From NCBI RefSeq assembly GCF_000018865.1, contig NC_010175.1:1116001-1180000 (forward strand): 64,000 nt of DNA. The letters run 5' to 3'. Below are positions 9,832 through 18,563 of this stretch, in pieces. Both the position numbers and the translations under genes were made by a program. Numbering within the stretch: the first letter of the stretch is position 1; every line of letters begins with the position of its first letter. The notes beneath the pieces were generated by a model. The model saw nothing but the letters and a program-made list of their open reading frames with translations, was not told the origin of the DNA and made no database searches. Source of the stretch: Chloroflexus aurantiacus J-10-fl (GTDB lineage: Bacteria > Chloroflexota > Chloroflexia > Chloroflexales > Chloroflexaceae).

Positions 9832-10530
9832 TCACCCTTTACCGACCAGAATGGCGTGAACCTGGGGTGGGCCGTGAATACCCAGTGAGAGGGTCATTTC
9901 AATGTCGGCGGTACGCGACGGGCCGGTAATGAAGGTCAGGTTGCTGGTAGGGCCAAAAATCTCGTCGCCATAGCGCTGTGCCAGCAAGGCCAGCGCTTCG
10001 CCGAGACCGCGTACCAGTTGGTGTTCAAACACAATCGCGATATGACAGGGCGCGAGCAACGATGCCAGCCGGTGCCGACCAGGGCCGTGACGGAGCAGCA
10101 TCGTCCCGCTTTCGGCAATCGCCAGCTCGACCCCGGAAAGACAGACCGGTACCGGCTCCAGCTCTTGCAGGCGCGACTGCCGAACGTCGCCACGGATGTT
10201 CGTGACGGCGGGTACCACACCACGAGCGCTCAGTAATGCTGATAAACCGGGTAGACCGATCTGGTTGATGTCCCAGCCGATCACCTGACTGGCCTGATTC
10301 TCTTCCAGTAACCGCTCGATGATGTCCAGCGCATCTTCAGCGGTAGCGACCCGGTAGGCTTTCCCCTCAAGCCTGGTCAGCTCAATGACAAATTGTTCGG
10401 CCAGATCGCCTTGTGGCGGCAGAACGAACGGTGGCGGTTCATGCGGTGCACGGGTGGCTTCGGCCAGAAGCTGTGGCCGGTTCGCGTGCAAACTGGTGCG
10501 AATATTGGCAAGAATCTGATCTCGGCTCAT
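9832..10530 (-). CDS. lutC: LutC-like LUD-domain protein
   Basis: 232 aa. It starts 'MSRDQILANIRTSL', the typical LutC/YkgG opening. The LUD domain carries 'GVELAIAESGTMLLRHGPGRHRLASLLAPCHIAI' and ends with 'ITGPSRTADIEMTLSLGIHGP'. LutC is part of the LutABC L-lactate oxidation complex, in which it accompanies the iron-sulfur proteins LutA and LutB. It overlaps the preceding GNAT gene by 4 bp (ATGA) and is 3 bp from the dehydrogenase, so translation is probably coupled. Length and motifs are intact. Confidence 0.93.
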   Translation of the reverse strand: MSRDQILANIRTSLHANRPQLLAEATRAPHEPPPFVLPPQGDLAEQFVIELTRLEGKAYRVATAEDALDIIERLLEENQASQVIGWDINQIGLPGLSALLSARGVVPAVTNIRGDVRQSRLQELEPVPVCLSGVELAIAESGTMLLRHGPGRHRLASLLAPCHIAIVFEHQLVRGLGEALALLAQRYGDEIFGPTSNLTFITGPSRTADIEMTLSLGIHGPPQVHAILVGKG

Positions 10531-10997
10531 GCCTGTGCTCCAATCGGGCGTTCGTAAAACAGCGACAGCGGATCATCGGTGTACGGGCCAAAAGGGCCAA
10601 TCCGGTAAAAACCGGCCTTTTCGTAACACCGGATGGCCGCATCTTGCAAAATACCGGTCTCCAGCCGGAGCAGGCGGCACTGGCGTTCCGCTGCAAAGCT
10701 GATTAGATGATTGATCAACCGACCGGCCAGCCCCATCCCCCGAAAAGCCGGTCGCACATACATCCGTTTCAGTTCGCCGTAGTCCGGGTAGAACTGAATC
10801 CCCCCACACCCGGCGGCTTCACCGTTAACCCGCACGACGAAAAAGGCAACACCTGCGGCGATCAACTGCTCAACGCTATACCCGTGCTGGCTTTCTGGTG
10901 GGTAGAGCGGTTCCAGCTCCGCTTCCAGTTCACCGATCAGAGCCAGGGCATCACTGCTATCAGGTCGTTCGGCCTGGATGGTGATCTCCATACGCAT
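10527..10997 (-). CDS. GNAT family N-acetyltransferase
   Basis: About 156 aa. The acetyl-CoA fold is clear: 'GELKRMYVRPAFRGMGLAGRLINHL' is motif A with the R-G-M-G-L-A pyrophosphate loop, and 'AIRCYEKAGFYRIGPF' is motif B. The ATG at 10997 begins 1 bp after the lutB stop; a second ATG two codons on (10991) is equally possible. It sits inside the lut operon between lutB and lutC and overlaps lutC by 4 bp. The position is unusual for Lut operons. It may acetylate an operon product or a small amine; the substrate is unknown. Confidence 0.88.
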   Translation of the reverse strand: MRMEITIQAERPDSSDALALIGELEAELEPLYPPESQHGYSVEQLIAAGVAFFVVRVNGEAAGCGGIQFYPDYGELKRMYVRPAFRGMGLAGRLINHLISFAAERQCRLLRLETGILQDAAIRCYEKAGFYRIGPFGPYTDDPLSLFYERPIGAQA

Positions 10998-10998
10998 A

Positions 10999-12426
10999 TC
11001 AGGCTTGTTCCTCATTCCGGCGCTGCTTCTGGCGTTCGGCCCACAATTCACGAAACGTTTTCGGTGGTGGTGCAGGAAAATCGCGTTGCTGCGTCCACAA
11101 ATGCAAGGGTGGTGGCAAGCGACGAAAACGACCTTTCCGCGCCAGAATCCGGCTAAAGAAACGCGCCGCCTTGCCACTGGCGCGATACAGCGCCGGATGG
11201 GTCATCGTCAGGGTATAGCCACTAATCGCCGCTTTTTCAATCGGATTCGCCTTCCCCGCCTTCACGGCATCGGCCCGGTGGCGTAACAGCATATCGGGGA
11301 TAGCGATCCGCACCGGACAAACCTCCTGGCACGCCCCGCAGAGCGAGCTGGCCTGCGGCAACAGATAGGCGTCGGGAAGATCGGGTTGCAGCAGGGGCGT
11401 AAGAATCGCCCCAATCGGGCCAGAATAGACCCCACCGTAGGCGTGACCGCCAATCGCCTGATAGACCGGGCAGGCGTTCAGGCAGGCACCACAGCGGATA
11501 CAGAGCAGCGACTCGGCGTAATGACCACCCAAAATCCGCGAGCGGCCATTGTCGAGCAAGACCAGGTGAAACTCTTCAGGGCCGTCCTCTTCACCGGGGC
11601 GGGCCGGGCCGCTGATCAGACTGGTATAGACACTCAACTTCTGGCCGGTTGCCGAGCGCGCCAGTACCTACAACATCACCCCCAGATCGGCGAGACGGGC
11701 AACAATGCGCTCAATACCCATAATCGCCACGTGAATCCGGGGCACCGTCGTCGAGAGACGCGCATTCCCCTCGTTCTCGACAATCACAATCGCACCGCTA
11801 TCAGCCACACCAAAATTGACCCCACTGATCCCCATATCGGCCTGCAAAAAGCGTTGGCGCAACGCCTGACGGGCCGTGCGGATCATCGGCGGTACTTCGG
11901 TCGTCGGCTGCATACCGAGATGCTGCGCAAACAGCTCACTGACCTGCTCGCGCGTCTTGTGAATAGCAGGGGCAATAATATGCGACGGCGTCTCACCGGC
12001 CAGTTGAATAATATACTCACCCAGATCGGTCTCGACGACCTCAAAACCGGCGTGCTCCAGCGCCTCGTTGAGATGAATCTCTTCCGAGGCCATTGATTTC
12101 GACTTCACAATACTCTTCACGCCACGCGCACGCGCCAGATCGATGATATAGCGGCGAGCCTCTTCACCATCGGCGGCCCAGCACACATGCCCGCCTCGCG
12201 CTTCAACATTCGCCGCCAGTTGCGGCAGCAATTCATCGAGATGGGCCAACGCATGCGCCCGAATCGCCCGCGCCTGATCGCGCAGCCGGTCGGCATCACT
12301 CAACGCACCAATCGCGCCGGCGCGATTACCGACAAAGCGCGTCGTCGCCCGCGTCAACGCCGTCTGCAACGACTCATCGTGCAGGGCATGATCAACGCGA
12401 TCATAGAAAGCAATCGTCTGCGCCAT
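10999..12426 (-). pseudogene. lutB: LutB-like iron-sulfur protein interrupted by an in-frame amber codon
   Basis: Read through, the frame gives about 475 residues, close to the usual ~470-480 for LutB. The N-terminal half is the LUD domain ('KSKSMASEEIHLNEALEHAG', 'GVADSGAIVIVENEGNARL'). The C-terminal half has two ferredoxin-like Cys motifs (CIRCGACLNACPVY and CGACQEVCPV). Codon 253 is TAG (11668-11670), exactly where related proteins have a residue between 'ADLGVML' and 'VLARSATGQKLSVYTS'; one change from CAG (Gln) would explain it. The frame continues without any shift, and a TTG at 11637 could start a separate Fe-S half. So it is a recent nonsense mutation, a readthrough case, a true split gene or a base-call error. 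Start 12426 (MAQTIAFYD) follows GAAAGAAG. Confidence 0.85.
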
Positions 12427-12486
12427 ACTGTCTTCTTTCAGGCACACCAGCGATGAGCGACGGTCAGGCAATACCCTGACACACCG

Positions 12487-13236
12487 TCATCCCTGACGTG
12501 CATCAATCATATTCGCCAGAACCTCCGCCAGATGGCGGGCACGGGTCGCACTTTGTCGCCGGGAAAGCCCACCCGCAATCTGCGTCATACACGATACATC
12601 GCCGGTCACGAGCACATCGGCGTGAGTTGACTCAATCGCTGCCAGTTTGCGTTCGAGCATGGCCGTTGAAATGTTAGCCTGCTTCACCGCAAACAATCCA
12701 CCAAACCCGCAACACTGATCACAACCGGGAAGCGGAACCACTTCGGCACCTTCCACCCGGCTCAGCAACGTCCGCGCCTGATTGCCCAGACCCAGAAAAC
12801 GCAAGCCGTGGCAGGCGTCGTGGTACGTTAGCCGACCTTGAAAGCGGGCACCAACATCGGTCACACCCAGCACATCAACCAGATATTCGCTCAACTCATA
12901 CGTGCGGTGAGCCAGTTCATCGGCAGCGGCAGCAAACGGTGTATGGGCAAACAATTCGTGGTAGAGATGACGGATCATCGCCGCACACGATCCCGACGGC
13001 AAGACCACATCGCCTTTACCACGCAAGACTTCAAGAGTGCGCCCGGCAACCGCATAGGCATCATCACGGAAACCGGCATTAAACGCCATCTGCCCACAGC
13101 ACAGCAGGTCATCCGGTACGTCAACCGCTACCCCCTGCTGTTCCAGTAAACTGGCCGCAGCCAGTCCAACGGTTGGGTACAATTGATCAACGATACATGT
13201 GGCAAAAAACGTCACCCGACGGCGGCCGACAGTCAC
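12487..13236 (-). CDS. lutA: LutA-like (Fe-S)-binding protein, lactate oxidation complex
   Basis: 249 aa with the two CCG domains of the GlcF/LutA family: 'CIVDQLYPTVG...DLLCCGQMAFNAG' and 'YHDACHGLRFLG...GCDQCCGFGGLFAVK'. It acts with LutB and LutC to oxidise L-lactate or a related 2-hydroxyacid and pass electrons to the quinone pool. The start is GTG at 13236, supported by GAGGAG 8 nt upstream. It is the first gene of the minus-strand operon lutA-lutB-GNAT-lutC-dehydrogenase, about 40 bp downstream of a TATAAT box. Confidence 0.92.
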   Translation of the reverse strand: MTVGRRRVTFFATCIVDQLYPTVGLAAASLLEQQGVAVDVPDDLLCCGQMAFNAGFRDDAYAVAGRTLEVLRGKGDVVLPSGSCAAMIRHLYHELFAHTPFAAAADELAHRTYELSEYLVDVLGVTDVGARFQGRLTYHDACHGLRFLGLGNQARTLLSRVEGAEVVPLPGCDQCCGFGGLFAVKQANISTAMLERKLAAIESTHADVLVTGDVSCMTQIAGGLSRRQSATRARHLAEVLANMIDARQG

Positions 13237-13277
13237 GGTCTCGTCTCCTCTGAGGCTGAAAGAGCATTGATACCGGT

Positions 13278-13283
13278 ATTATA
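13278..13283 (-). promoter_or_regulatory. Candidate -10 box of the lut operon
   Basis: Minus-strand TATAAT about 42 bp upstream of the lutA GTG start. The -35 region is weak. Confidence 0.45.
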
Positions 13284-13713
13284 CCAAAACTTCACGGAAA
13301 TACCTGAGACGAGCAGCGTGCCCCGGCTCAGGAGGGCGCTCCCCTGCTGGACGTGGAATCATCAGCAGTGTGTGCTGTTCAAGGTCATGAGCGAGGCAGA
13401 GGCTTGCGCTTCCAGGGGCATACAGGGTTTGCACAGCGTAATCCGGCACTCAAAGGTGCAGCGCGAGGGTGACTGTAGATAGCGTGCCGTGGTTTCTACA
13501 AACCAGATGTGACATCGGGCAACATATTCAACGCCGCGACACACGCCTGACGAACGGGCAAGGCAACCAATCCAGGGGTGATAGCACCGTAAATGGTCAC
13601 CGGCACTACCGTTGGTGATGGGCAAGCGTTTATGAGCCTGGCTGAAAATCTGCTATCACGACCGCACAGCTTGATGAGATACATTCTACCCTTACCCCAC
13701 CCTAACGTTATGG
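13284..13713. other. Intergenic region between the divergent lut operon and typA
   Basis: About 430 bp with no convincing gene. A short minus-strand frame near 13499-13620 ends 'LPVRQACVAALNMLPDVTSGL' and looks somewhat protein-like. It could be the tail of a lost gene but matches no family I can name. Confidence 0.35.
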
Positions 13714-13762
13714 TATAATGCATGTAGCATCGTCGCGCTCAGGTTGAACCTGAGCGTTTTTT
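13714..13762 (+). promoter_or_regulatory. typA promoter -10 box followed by a terminator-like leader hairpin
   Basis: TATAAT at 13714-13719 is followed at 13736-13756 by a perfect hairpin (arms CGCTCAGG and CCTGAGCG, small loop) and six T at 13757-13762. That is the form of an intrinsic terminator, beginning only about 10 nt after the expected transcription start and 35 bp before the typA ATG. It would attenuate typA or release a ~37-nt RNA. The -35 box is poor. Confidence 0.6.
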
Positions 13763-13796
13763 GCGCCAACCAACGGCCAACACTAACGGAACAGGT

Positions 13797-15638
13797 ATGA
13801 TTCAGCGAACTGATTTACGGAATATCGCGATTATTGCGCACGTTGACCACGGCAAGACCACCCTGGTCGATGCGATGTTGAAGCAGAGCCGAATCTTCCG
13901 CCAGAACCAGCAGGTGGAAGAGCGCGTGCTTGACAGCAATGCGCTGGAACGCGAACGAGGTATCACCATTCTGGCGAAGAACACCGCGGTGAACTACCGC
14001 GGCGTGAAGATCAACATCGTCGACACACCCGGCCACGCCGACTTCGGCGGCGAGGTGGAACGGGTGATGAATATGGTTGACGGCGTGCTCCTGCTGGTCG
14101 ACGCGGTCGATGGCCCGATGCCGCAAACCAAGTTTGTGTTGCGCAAAGCGTTGCAGGCCGGCCACCACGCCATCGTCGTCGTCAATAAGATCGACCGGCC
14201 CCAGGCCCGCCCCAACCACGTCGTCAACGAGACGTTCGATCTCTTCGTCGATCTCGGTGCCACCGACGAACAGGCCGAATTTGCCACCATCTACACCAAC
14301 GCCCTCCTCGGTCACGCCGGTCGTTCGCCGCTCAAGCTACACGACTCGCTGGAACCGCTCTTCGAGTGCATTCTCGACCGCATCCCACCACCAACGGTTG
14401 ACGTTGAAGGACCGGTGCAGTTCCTCGTCACCACCAGCAGCTACGACGAATACAAGGGCAAGATTCTGACCGGACGACTGGTGCGAGGGACGATCCGCAA
14501 AGGCCAGCCACTCGTGCGGATTGCCCGCGATGGTACCATCTCGCCGGTTAAGGTCAGCCAGATTTTCGTCTACAACGGCCTTGAGCGCCAGGAAGTGGAA
14601 CAGGCCCAGGCCGGCGACATCATCGCCATTGCCGGGATTAGCGATGCGGCTATCGGCGACACCATTGCCGATGCCCTGGCCCCCGAAGCGCTGCCGCCGA
14701 TCAAAGTCGAAGAGCCGACCGTGCGCATGACCTTCGGCGTCAACACCAGCCCCTTCGCCGGGCGCGAAGGTACTTACGTAACCTCGCGCAAGCTGCGCGA
14801 GCGCCTCTTCCAGGAGATGGAGCGCGATGTAGCGCTGCGCGTTGAGGAGACCGACAGCCCCGATGTCTTTATCGTCGCCGGACGGGGTGAGTTGCATTTG
14901 GGCATTTTGATCGAGACCATGCGCCGCGAGGGCTACGAGTTTCAGGTCTCGAAACCCGAAGTGATCTTCCGCGAAGCACCGGATGGAACGCGCCTCGAAC
15001 CGATGGAGCTGGTCGAGATTGAAGTGGCGAGTGAATATCAGGGGGTGGTGGTCGAACTGCTCGGCAAACGCCAGGGGCAGATGCGCGATATGCGAATTTC
15101 AGAAGACGGTTCTGTGCATTACGTCTATCTCGTACCGACCCGCGGCCTGCTCGGCTTTCGCCAGCTCTTCCTGACGGCGACACGCGGCACCGGCATAATG
15201 CACAGCATCTTCTTCGGCTACGAACCGTATGCCGGCGAGATCGAAATGCGCGCCAACGGCAGCCTGATCGCGGCAGAGAGCGGCGTCGCCACCACCTACG
15301 CCATCCACGCCCTGCAAGATCGCGGCGTCTTCTTCATCACCCCTGGTCAAGAGGTGTACGAAGGCATGGTCGTCGGGCAACACATCCGCGACAACGACCT
15401 GGAAGTCAACGTCTGCAAGGAAAAGCATCTCACCAACATGCGCAACAACCGTGGCGCCGAAACGATCCGGCTCGATGCGCCGCGCCAGCTCTCGCTTGAC
15501 GATGCCATCGAATACATCAGCGACGATGAGCTGGTCGAGGTGACACCCAAAGGCTGGCGCATTCGCAAACGCCTGCTCAGCTCCGATGACCGTCGGCGCG
15601 AGAAGAAGCGGCGCGAACTCGCCCTCAGCGAACGCTAA
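13797..15638 (+). CDS. typA: Translational GTPase TypA/BipA
   Basis: About 613 aa, full length. G1 is [10 protein letters not shown]2 is in '[12 protein letters not shown]', G3 is [12 protein letters not shown]4 is [11 protein letters not shown]-like domains II, III and V follow, then the C-terminal domain special to BipA ('[31 protein letters not shown]', '[33 protein letters not shown]'). It is a ribosome-binding GTPase used in 50S assembly and stress or cold adaptation. The ATG at 13797 ([12 protein letters not shown]) is chosen because the upstream in-frame TTG at 13761 lies inside the leader T-run and adds non-family residues. It appears monocistronic. Confidence 0.97.
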   Translation: MIQRTDLRNIAIIAHVDHGKTTLVDAMLKQSRIFRQNQQVEERVLDSNALERERGITILAKNTAVNYRGVKINIVDTPGHADFGGEVERVMNMVDGVLLLVDAVDGPMPQTKFVLRKALQAGHHAIVVVNKIDRPQARPNHVVNETFDLFVDLGATDEQAEFATIYTNALLGHAGRSPLKLHDSLEPLFECILDRIPPPTVDVEGPVQFLVTTSSYDEYKGKILTGRLVRGTIRKGQPLVRIARDGTISPVKVSQIFVYNGLERQEVEQAQAGDIIAIAGISDAAIGDTIADALAPEALPPIKVEEPTVRMTFGVNTSPFAGREGTYVTSRKLRERLFQEMERDVALRVEETDSPDVFIVAGRGELHLGILIETMRREGYEFQVSKPEVIFREAPDGTRLEPMELVEIEVASEYQGVVVELLGKRQGQMRDMRISEDGSVHYVYLVPTRGLLGFRQLFLTATRGTGIMHSIFFGYEPYAGEIEMRANGSLIAAESGVATTYAIHALQDRGVFFITPGQEVYEGMVVGQHIRDNDLEVNVCKEKHLTNMRNNRGAETIRLDAPRQLSLDDAIEYISDDELVEVTPKGWRIRKRLLSSDDRRREKKRRELALSER

Positions 15639-15934
15639 AATACTCATCCTTTTCTCATTTTTCTTTAACCTTCTCTTTATGCTGCCCGTCGATACTATGG
15701 GGCGACGGGCAGCGTGCATCTGTATCTGCACCCGGAAACCGTCCCTCGCGCTGCACGCCTCGTCACTTGCACCTGACATACGACCGACGGCGCTTGAGCC
15801 TGCGCTACGCCGTCACCCCGTAGACACCTTCGGGCCGTGGGGAACCACCGAGGCACCTGCTGACGTCTCATAAGTACCCCTCACGGATCACATGACAGAC
15901 ATCGGCAGTGTTCACCGATGTCTAAGGAGGTAGA
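15639..15934. other. typA-sigma factor intergenic region with two hairpins
   Basis: A perfect 11-bp stem (GCTGCCCGTCG at 15681-15691 with its complement at 15703-15713) lies 43 bp after the typA stop and may end its transcript, although there is no U-run. A second hairpin with 8-bp arms GACATCGG/CCGATGTC lies at 15898-15922, immediately before the AGGAGG ribosome site (about 15925-15930) of the sigma factor. It could affect translation of that gene. Confidence 0.55.
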
Positions 15935-16876
15935 ATGAGGAACCCTACCACGATTGGCCGCAGTGCATCTGACCCAATAGTGCTCTACCTGAACGAAATC
16001 GGCGCCGAGCCGTTGCTGACCTTCGAGCAGGAACAGCACCTGGCCCAAACTATGAGTCAGGGTCGGCGAGCAGCCGAGCGCTTGCACAATGAGCCACTGC
16101 TTCCCCTGGCTGAAAAGCAACGGCTCATAGCCCAGGTCAATGCCGGGGAACAGGCCCGTGCCCAACTGATCAACTCAAACCTGCGTCTGGTTGTGAGCAT
16201 CGCCCGCCGTTATCAGGGTCACGGCCTGAGCCTGCTCGATCTGATCCAGGAGGGGAGTGTTGGCCTGATGCGCGCCGTTGACAAGTTTGACGCCAGTCGT
16301 GGGCTGAAGTTTTCCACCTACGCCACGTACTGGATTCGGCAGAGCATTGGCAGAGCCATTGCTGACCATAGTCGCACCGTGCGCCTCCCCGTTCATCTCG
16401 GCGAACGGCTCAGCCGGCTTTCGCGTCTGCGCCAGGAACTCTCGCAACAGCTCGACCGCGAACCAACCCTGGAAGAGCTGGCTCAGGCTGCCGGCCTGAG
16501 CGTAGAGCAGGTCGAACGGGCCGAACAGGCCGGTCTGGCGCCGACCTCACTCGATGAACCGCATACCGAAGATGGCGGTGGCGCACTGGCCGAAATCCTG
16601 ACCGATCCGCTCCAGCCCACCCCCTTCGACGAAGTGAGCGAGAGCATGCTGCAAGCCGATGTCCAGCACGCCCTGCAACAGCTTTCGCCGCGCGAACGCA
16701 GCATCCTACGCCTGCGCTACGGCCTGGACGGCGAGCCGATGCACACCCTCGAACAGATCGGACAGCGCCTCCGCCTGACCCGCGAGCGCGTGCGCCAGTT
16801 GGAACACGAAGCGCTCCGCAAACTGCGCGATCCATCCCTGCACCCACAATTGCAGGGTTATGTGAACGAAGAATAA
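15935..16876 (+). CDS. RpoD-family (group 2) RNA polymerase sigma factor
   Basis: 313 aa. Region 1.2 is 'DPIVLYLNEIGAEPLLTFEQE'. Region 2 holds 'NLRLVVSIARRYQGHGLSLLDLIQEG' and 'KFSTYATYWIRQSIGRAI' (2.3-2.4). Region 3 contains 'RLPVHLGERLSRL', and region 4.2 has the -35-recognising helix 'HTLEQIGQRLRLTRERVRQLEHEALRKL'. Without the long acidic region 1.1 and at this length it is a non-essential group 2 sigma (SigB/C-like of cyanobacteria and Chloroflexota) rather than the main SigA. It starts at an ATG 5 nt after AGGAGG. A hairpin just upstream may regulate it. No anti-sigma gene is adjacent. Confidence 0.92.
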   Translation: MRNPTTIGRSASDPIVLYLNEIGAEPLLTFEQEQHLAQTMSQGRRAAERLHNEPLLPLAEKQRLIAQVNAGEQARAQLINSNLRLVVSIARRYQGHGLSLLDLIQEGSVGLMRAVDKFDASRGLKFSTYATYWIRQSIGRAIADHSRTVRLPVHLGERLSRLSRLRQELSQQLDREPTLEELAQAAGLSVEQVERAEQAGLAPTSLDEPHTEDGGGALAEILTDPLQPTPFDEVSESMLQADVQHALQQLSPRERSILRLRYGLDGEPMHTLEQIGQRLRLTRERVRQLEHEALRKLRDPSLHPQLQGYVNEE

Positions 16877-17598
16877 TCATCCAGCGCAGCAATCACCCCG
16901 CTACAGGCGCGTCGTTGGCCAACGGCGCGCCGTGTCATATTGAGAGTGGTGATAGCCGTACAAATTCCCTCCATCCGCAGCCGAAAGCACCCACCTCCGG
17001 CGCGCCCAGCAGCGTACCGCTCCCCTCCACCAACTCATAACAGCGAATATCATCCCATACAAAAATTCCCGCCCCCAGCGGGGGCGGGTTAGGGTGGGGG
17101 CAGGTCACAGACAACACCAAGCCAGACAGTACCAAAACAAACCACAGAAACCTCCAGCGGGGGCGGTGCGTAGCGCACCACCGGACACAGCCCTACTTAA
17201 ATCCAGAGCCACTCCAGCCTGGTTTCTCTGTAGCGCGTCGTATGGTGTGCAGCAGCCATACCCACAATTAGGCACGGGGCGGAGCGGCCTCCCCGCCAGG
17301 CACGCCCGTCTACCTTCCCCATCCGTGATGAGCAGTAGGGTAGCCCGTGAAGCAGACTTCCCGCCTGTCCGTCAGCATTATCCCACGTTCATCACGTACC
17401 AGAAGCGCAGACGGGAAATCTCCCCTCACAGCCAGGCCACCCCATCACCGGGCATCACCAGCGACGACTCACTGCCTGCAATGACCACTATGCCATACGA
17501 GAACCTTCCCACCCCCGATAGTGTAACAATTGTCATCGCACTTAAGCGATTCCCCTGCTATAATCGAAAAAAGTATTCGATACCCATACCCACCGCCT
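16877..17598. other. Intergenic region with palindromes, no credible gene
   Basis: It contains a 26-bp near-perfect palindrome at 16906-16931 (arms GGCGCGTCGTTGG and its complement with one G-T pair) close after the sigma factor stop. It also holds one copy of the dispersed GC-rich module at 17068-17100 (arms CCCGCCCCC and GGGGGCGGG). Open frames across 17100-17600 have no protein-like composition. Confidence 0.5.
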
Positions 17599-17943
17599 AT
17601 GAGCCACGACATCCGTATTGCAATCGATCTCCCACCCGGCGAGGCCGAGACCCTTGCTCTCGTGTTGCAGCAGGGTGGCTTCACCACCCGCCCCGTACAG
17701 CACCGCGACCTCGACTGGCAGACGATCATGGTCGTGATCCGCGATGCCGGCGACATCGCCGCCGCCACGACCGCCATTATCGCCCTGGCGGAACGGATTA
17801 TCGCCTACTGCAAATCCAGGCGCGACCAGGGGAAGACAGCGCAGGGCACGCTGCGCCGCGCCGGCCAACCGCCGCTCGAACTGGCCCACGCGACCGACAA
17901 GGAGGTGCTGGAATGGCTGCTCAAGACACTGCCGCAGGACTGA
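17599..17943 (+). CDS. Small protein of unknown function
   Basis: About 114 aa, opening 'MSHDIRIAIDLPPGEAETLALVL'. I do not recognise the family with confidence. The protein looks real: an alternating beta-strand start, then 'DWQTIMVVIRDAGDIAAATTAIIALAERIIAYCKSRR', an amphipathic or membrane-leaning helix followed by basic residues, and a short acidic C-terminal helix. Size and layout faintly recall small effector-associated components found beside conflict-system proteins, which is only a resemblance. The ATG at 17599 is chosen because upstream codons are low complexity. It lies 30 bp before the XamI-like restriction gene remnant, so it may belong to that restriction-modification block. Confidence 0.55.
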   Translation: MSHDIRIAIDLPPGEAETLALVLQQGGFTTRPVQHRDLDWQTIMVVIRDAGDIAAATTAIIALAERIIAYCKSRRDQGKTAQGTLRRAGQPPLELAHATDKEVLEWLLKTLPQD

Positions 17944-17973
17944 TGCCGGTGCGGATGTTGAGGAACGTGCAGT

Positions 17974-18563
17974 ATGAACCTGCCATATATCAATGCCGAC
18001 AAACCACATCTCTGGAAAGCGGACATTGCAGCGTCAATTGACTATTTCAACCGCTGGTTTATAACATTTGCTCCTGAAACGTTCCGATCCACACGCACAA
18101 CAACAACTGAACACGTCAGGCATACGCTTCACCTGACTGACGATCTGCGTCGTCTTGACACGTACACCCTACGTCAACATCCGGCTATTCTTCCCACACT
18201 GCGGATGTGTACTGCGCCACCACTGGCAGTTGACCGCCTCGTTGGCCTGGCAGGAGTTAGTAAGAATTTGATAACATTCGTATCCCGATTGATGTTGTCA
18301 TTCAACCTGCCCGGCCTCGCACGGAACGATTACCGGTTTTGCTTGAGGCCAAATCCGCAGGCGATGTTGCCAATACGAACAAGCGCCGCAAGGAAGAGGT
18401 AACCAAAGTTCACCAGTTACGGGCAACCTACGGTCCAAACCTGACCTTCGTGCTGTTTTTGTGCGGCTATTTTGGGAGTGACTATCTCGGTTATATGGCG
18501 GCTGAAGGGATTGACTGGGTGTGGGAACATCGCATAGATGATCTGAAACTACTGGGGTTGTAG
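17974..18563 (+). pseudogene. XamI-family restriction endonuclease, decayed by internal deletion
   Basis: The first ~93 codons (17974-18252) read 'MNLPYINADKPHLWKADIAA...PPLAVDRLVGLAGVSKNLI', which matches my knowledge of the N-terminus of XamI-type type II endonucleases. The frame then degenerates. From about 18272 a second frame reads 'NIRIPIDVVIQPARPRTERL' and 'LLEAKSAGDVANTNKRRKEE', ending 'GIDWVWEHRIDDLKLLGL', which matches the family C-terminus with the D...E-A-K part of the nuclease site. About 100 middle codons appear to be missing and the two parts are out of frame. The stop overlaps the start of the methyltransferase gene by 1 bp, the original operon arrangement. The enzyme is almost certainly inactive. 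Confidence 0.82.

Noticed and set aside
11262-12471. Treating the two halves of lutB as unrelated genes
   Set aside because: The frame is continuous across the TAG and both halves align end to end with a single LutB, so they are one interrupted gene.
13496-13723. Short minus-strand frame upstream of typA with a protein-like tail
   Set aside because: No family could be recognised, no ribosome site is present, and the region carries the typA promoter. Kept only as a possible remnant.
15681-15713. Classical intrinsic terminator after typA
   Set aside because: The 11-bp stem is perfect but no U-run follows on either strand, so it is reported only as a hairpin.
17094-18041. A 315-codon plus-strand frame over the intergenic region and the small unknown gene
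   Set aside because: Composition is not protein-like, it runs through a dispersed palindrome, and it lies out of frame with the better-supported gene at 17599-17943.
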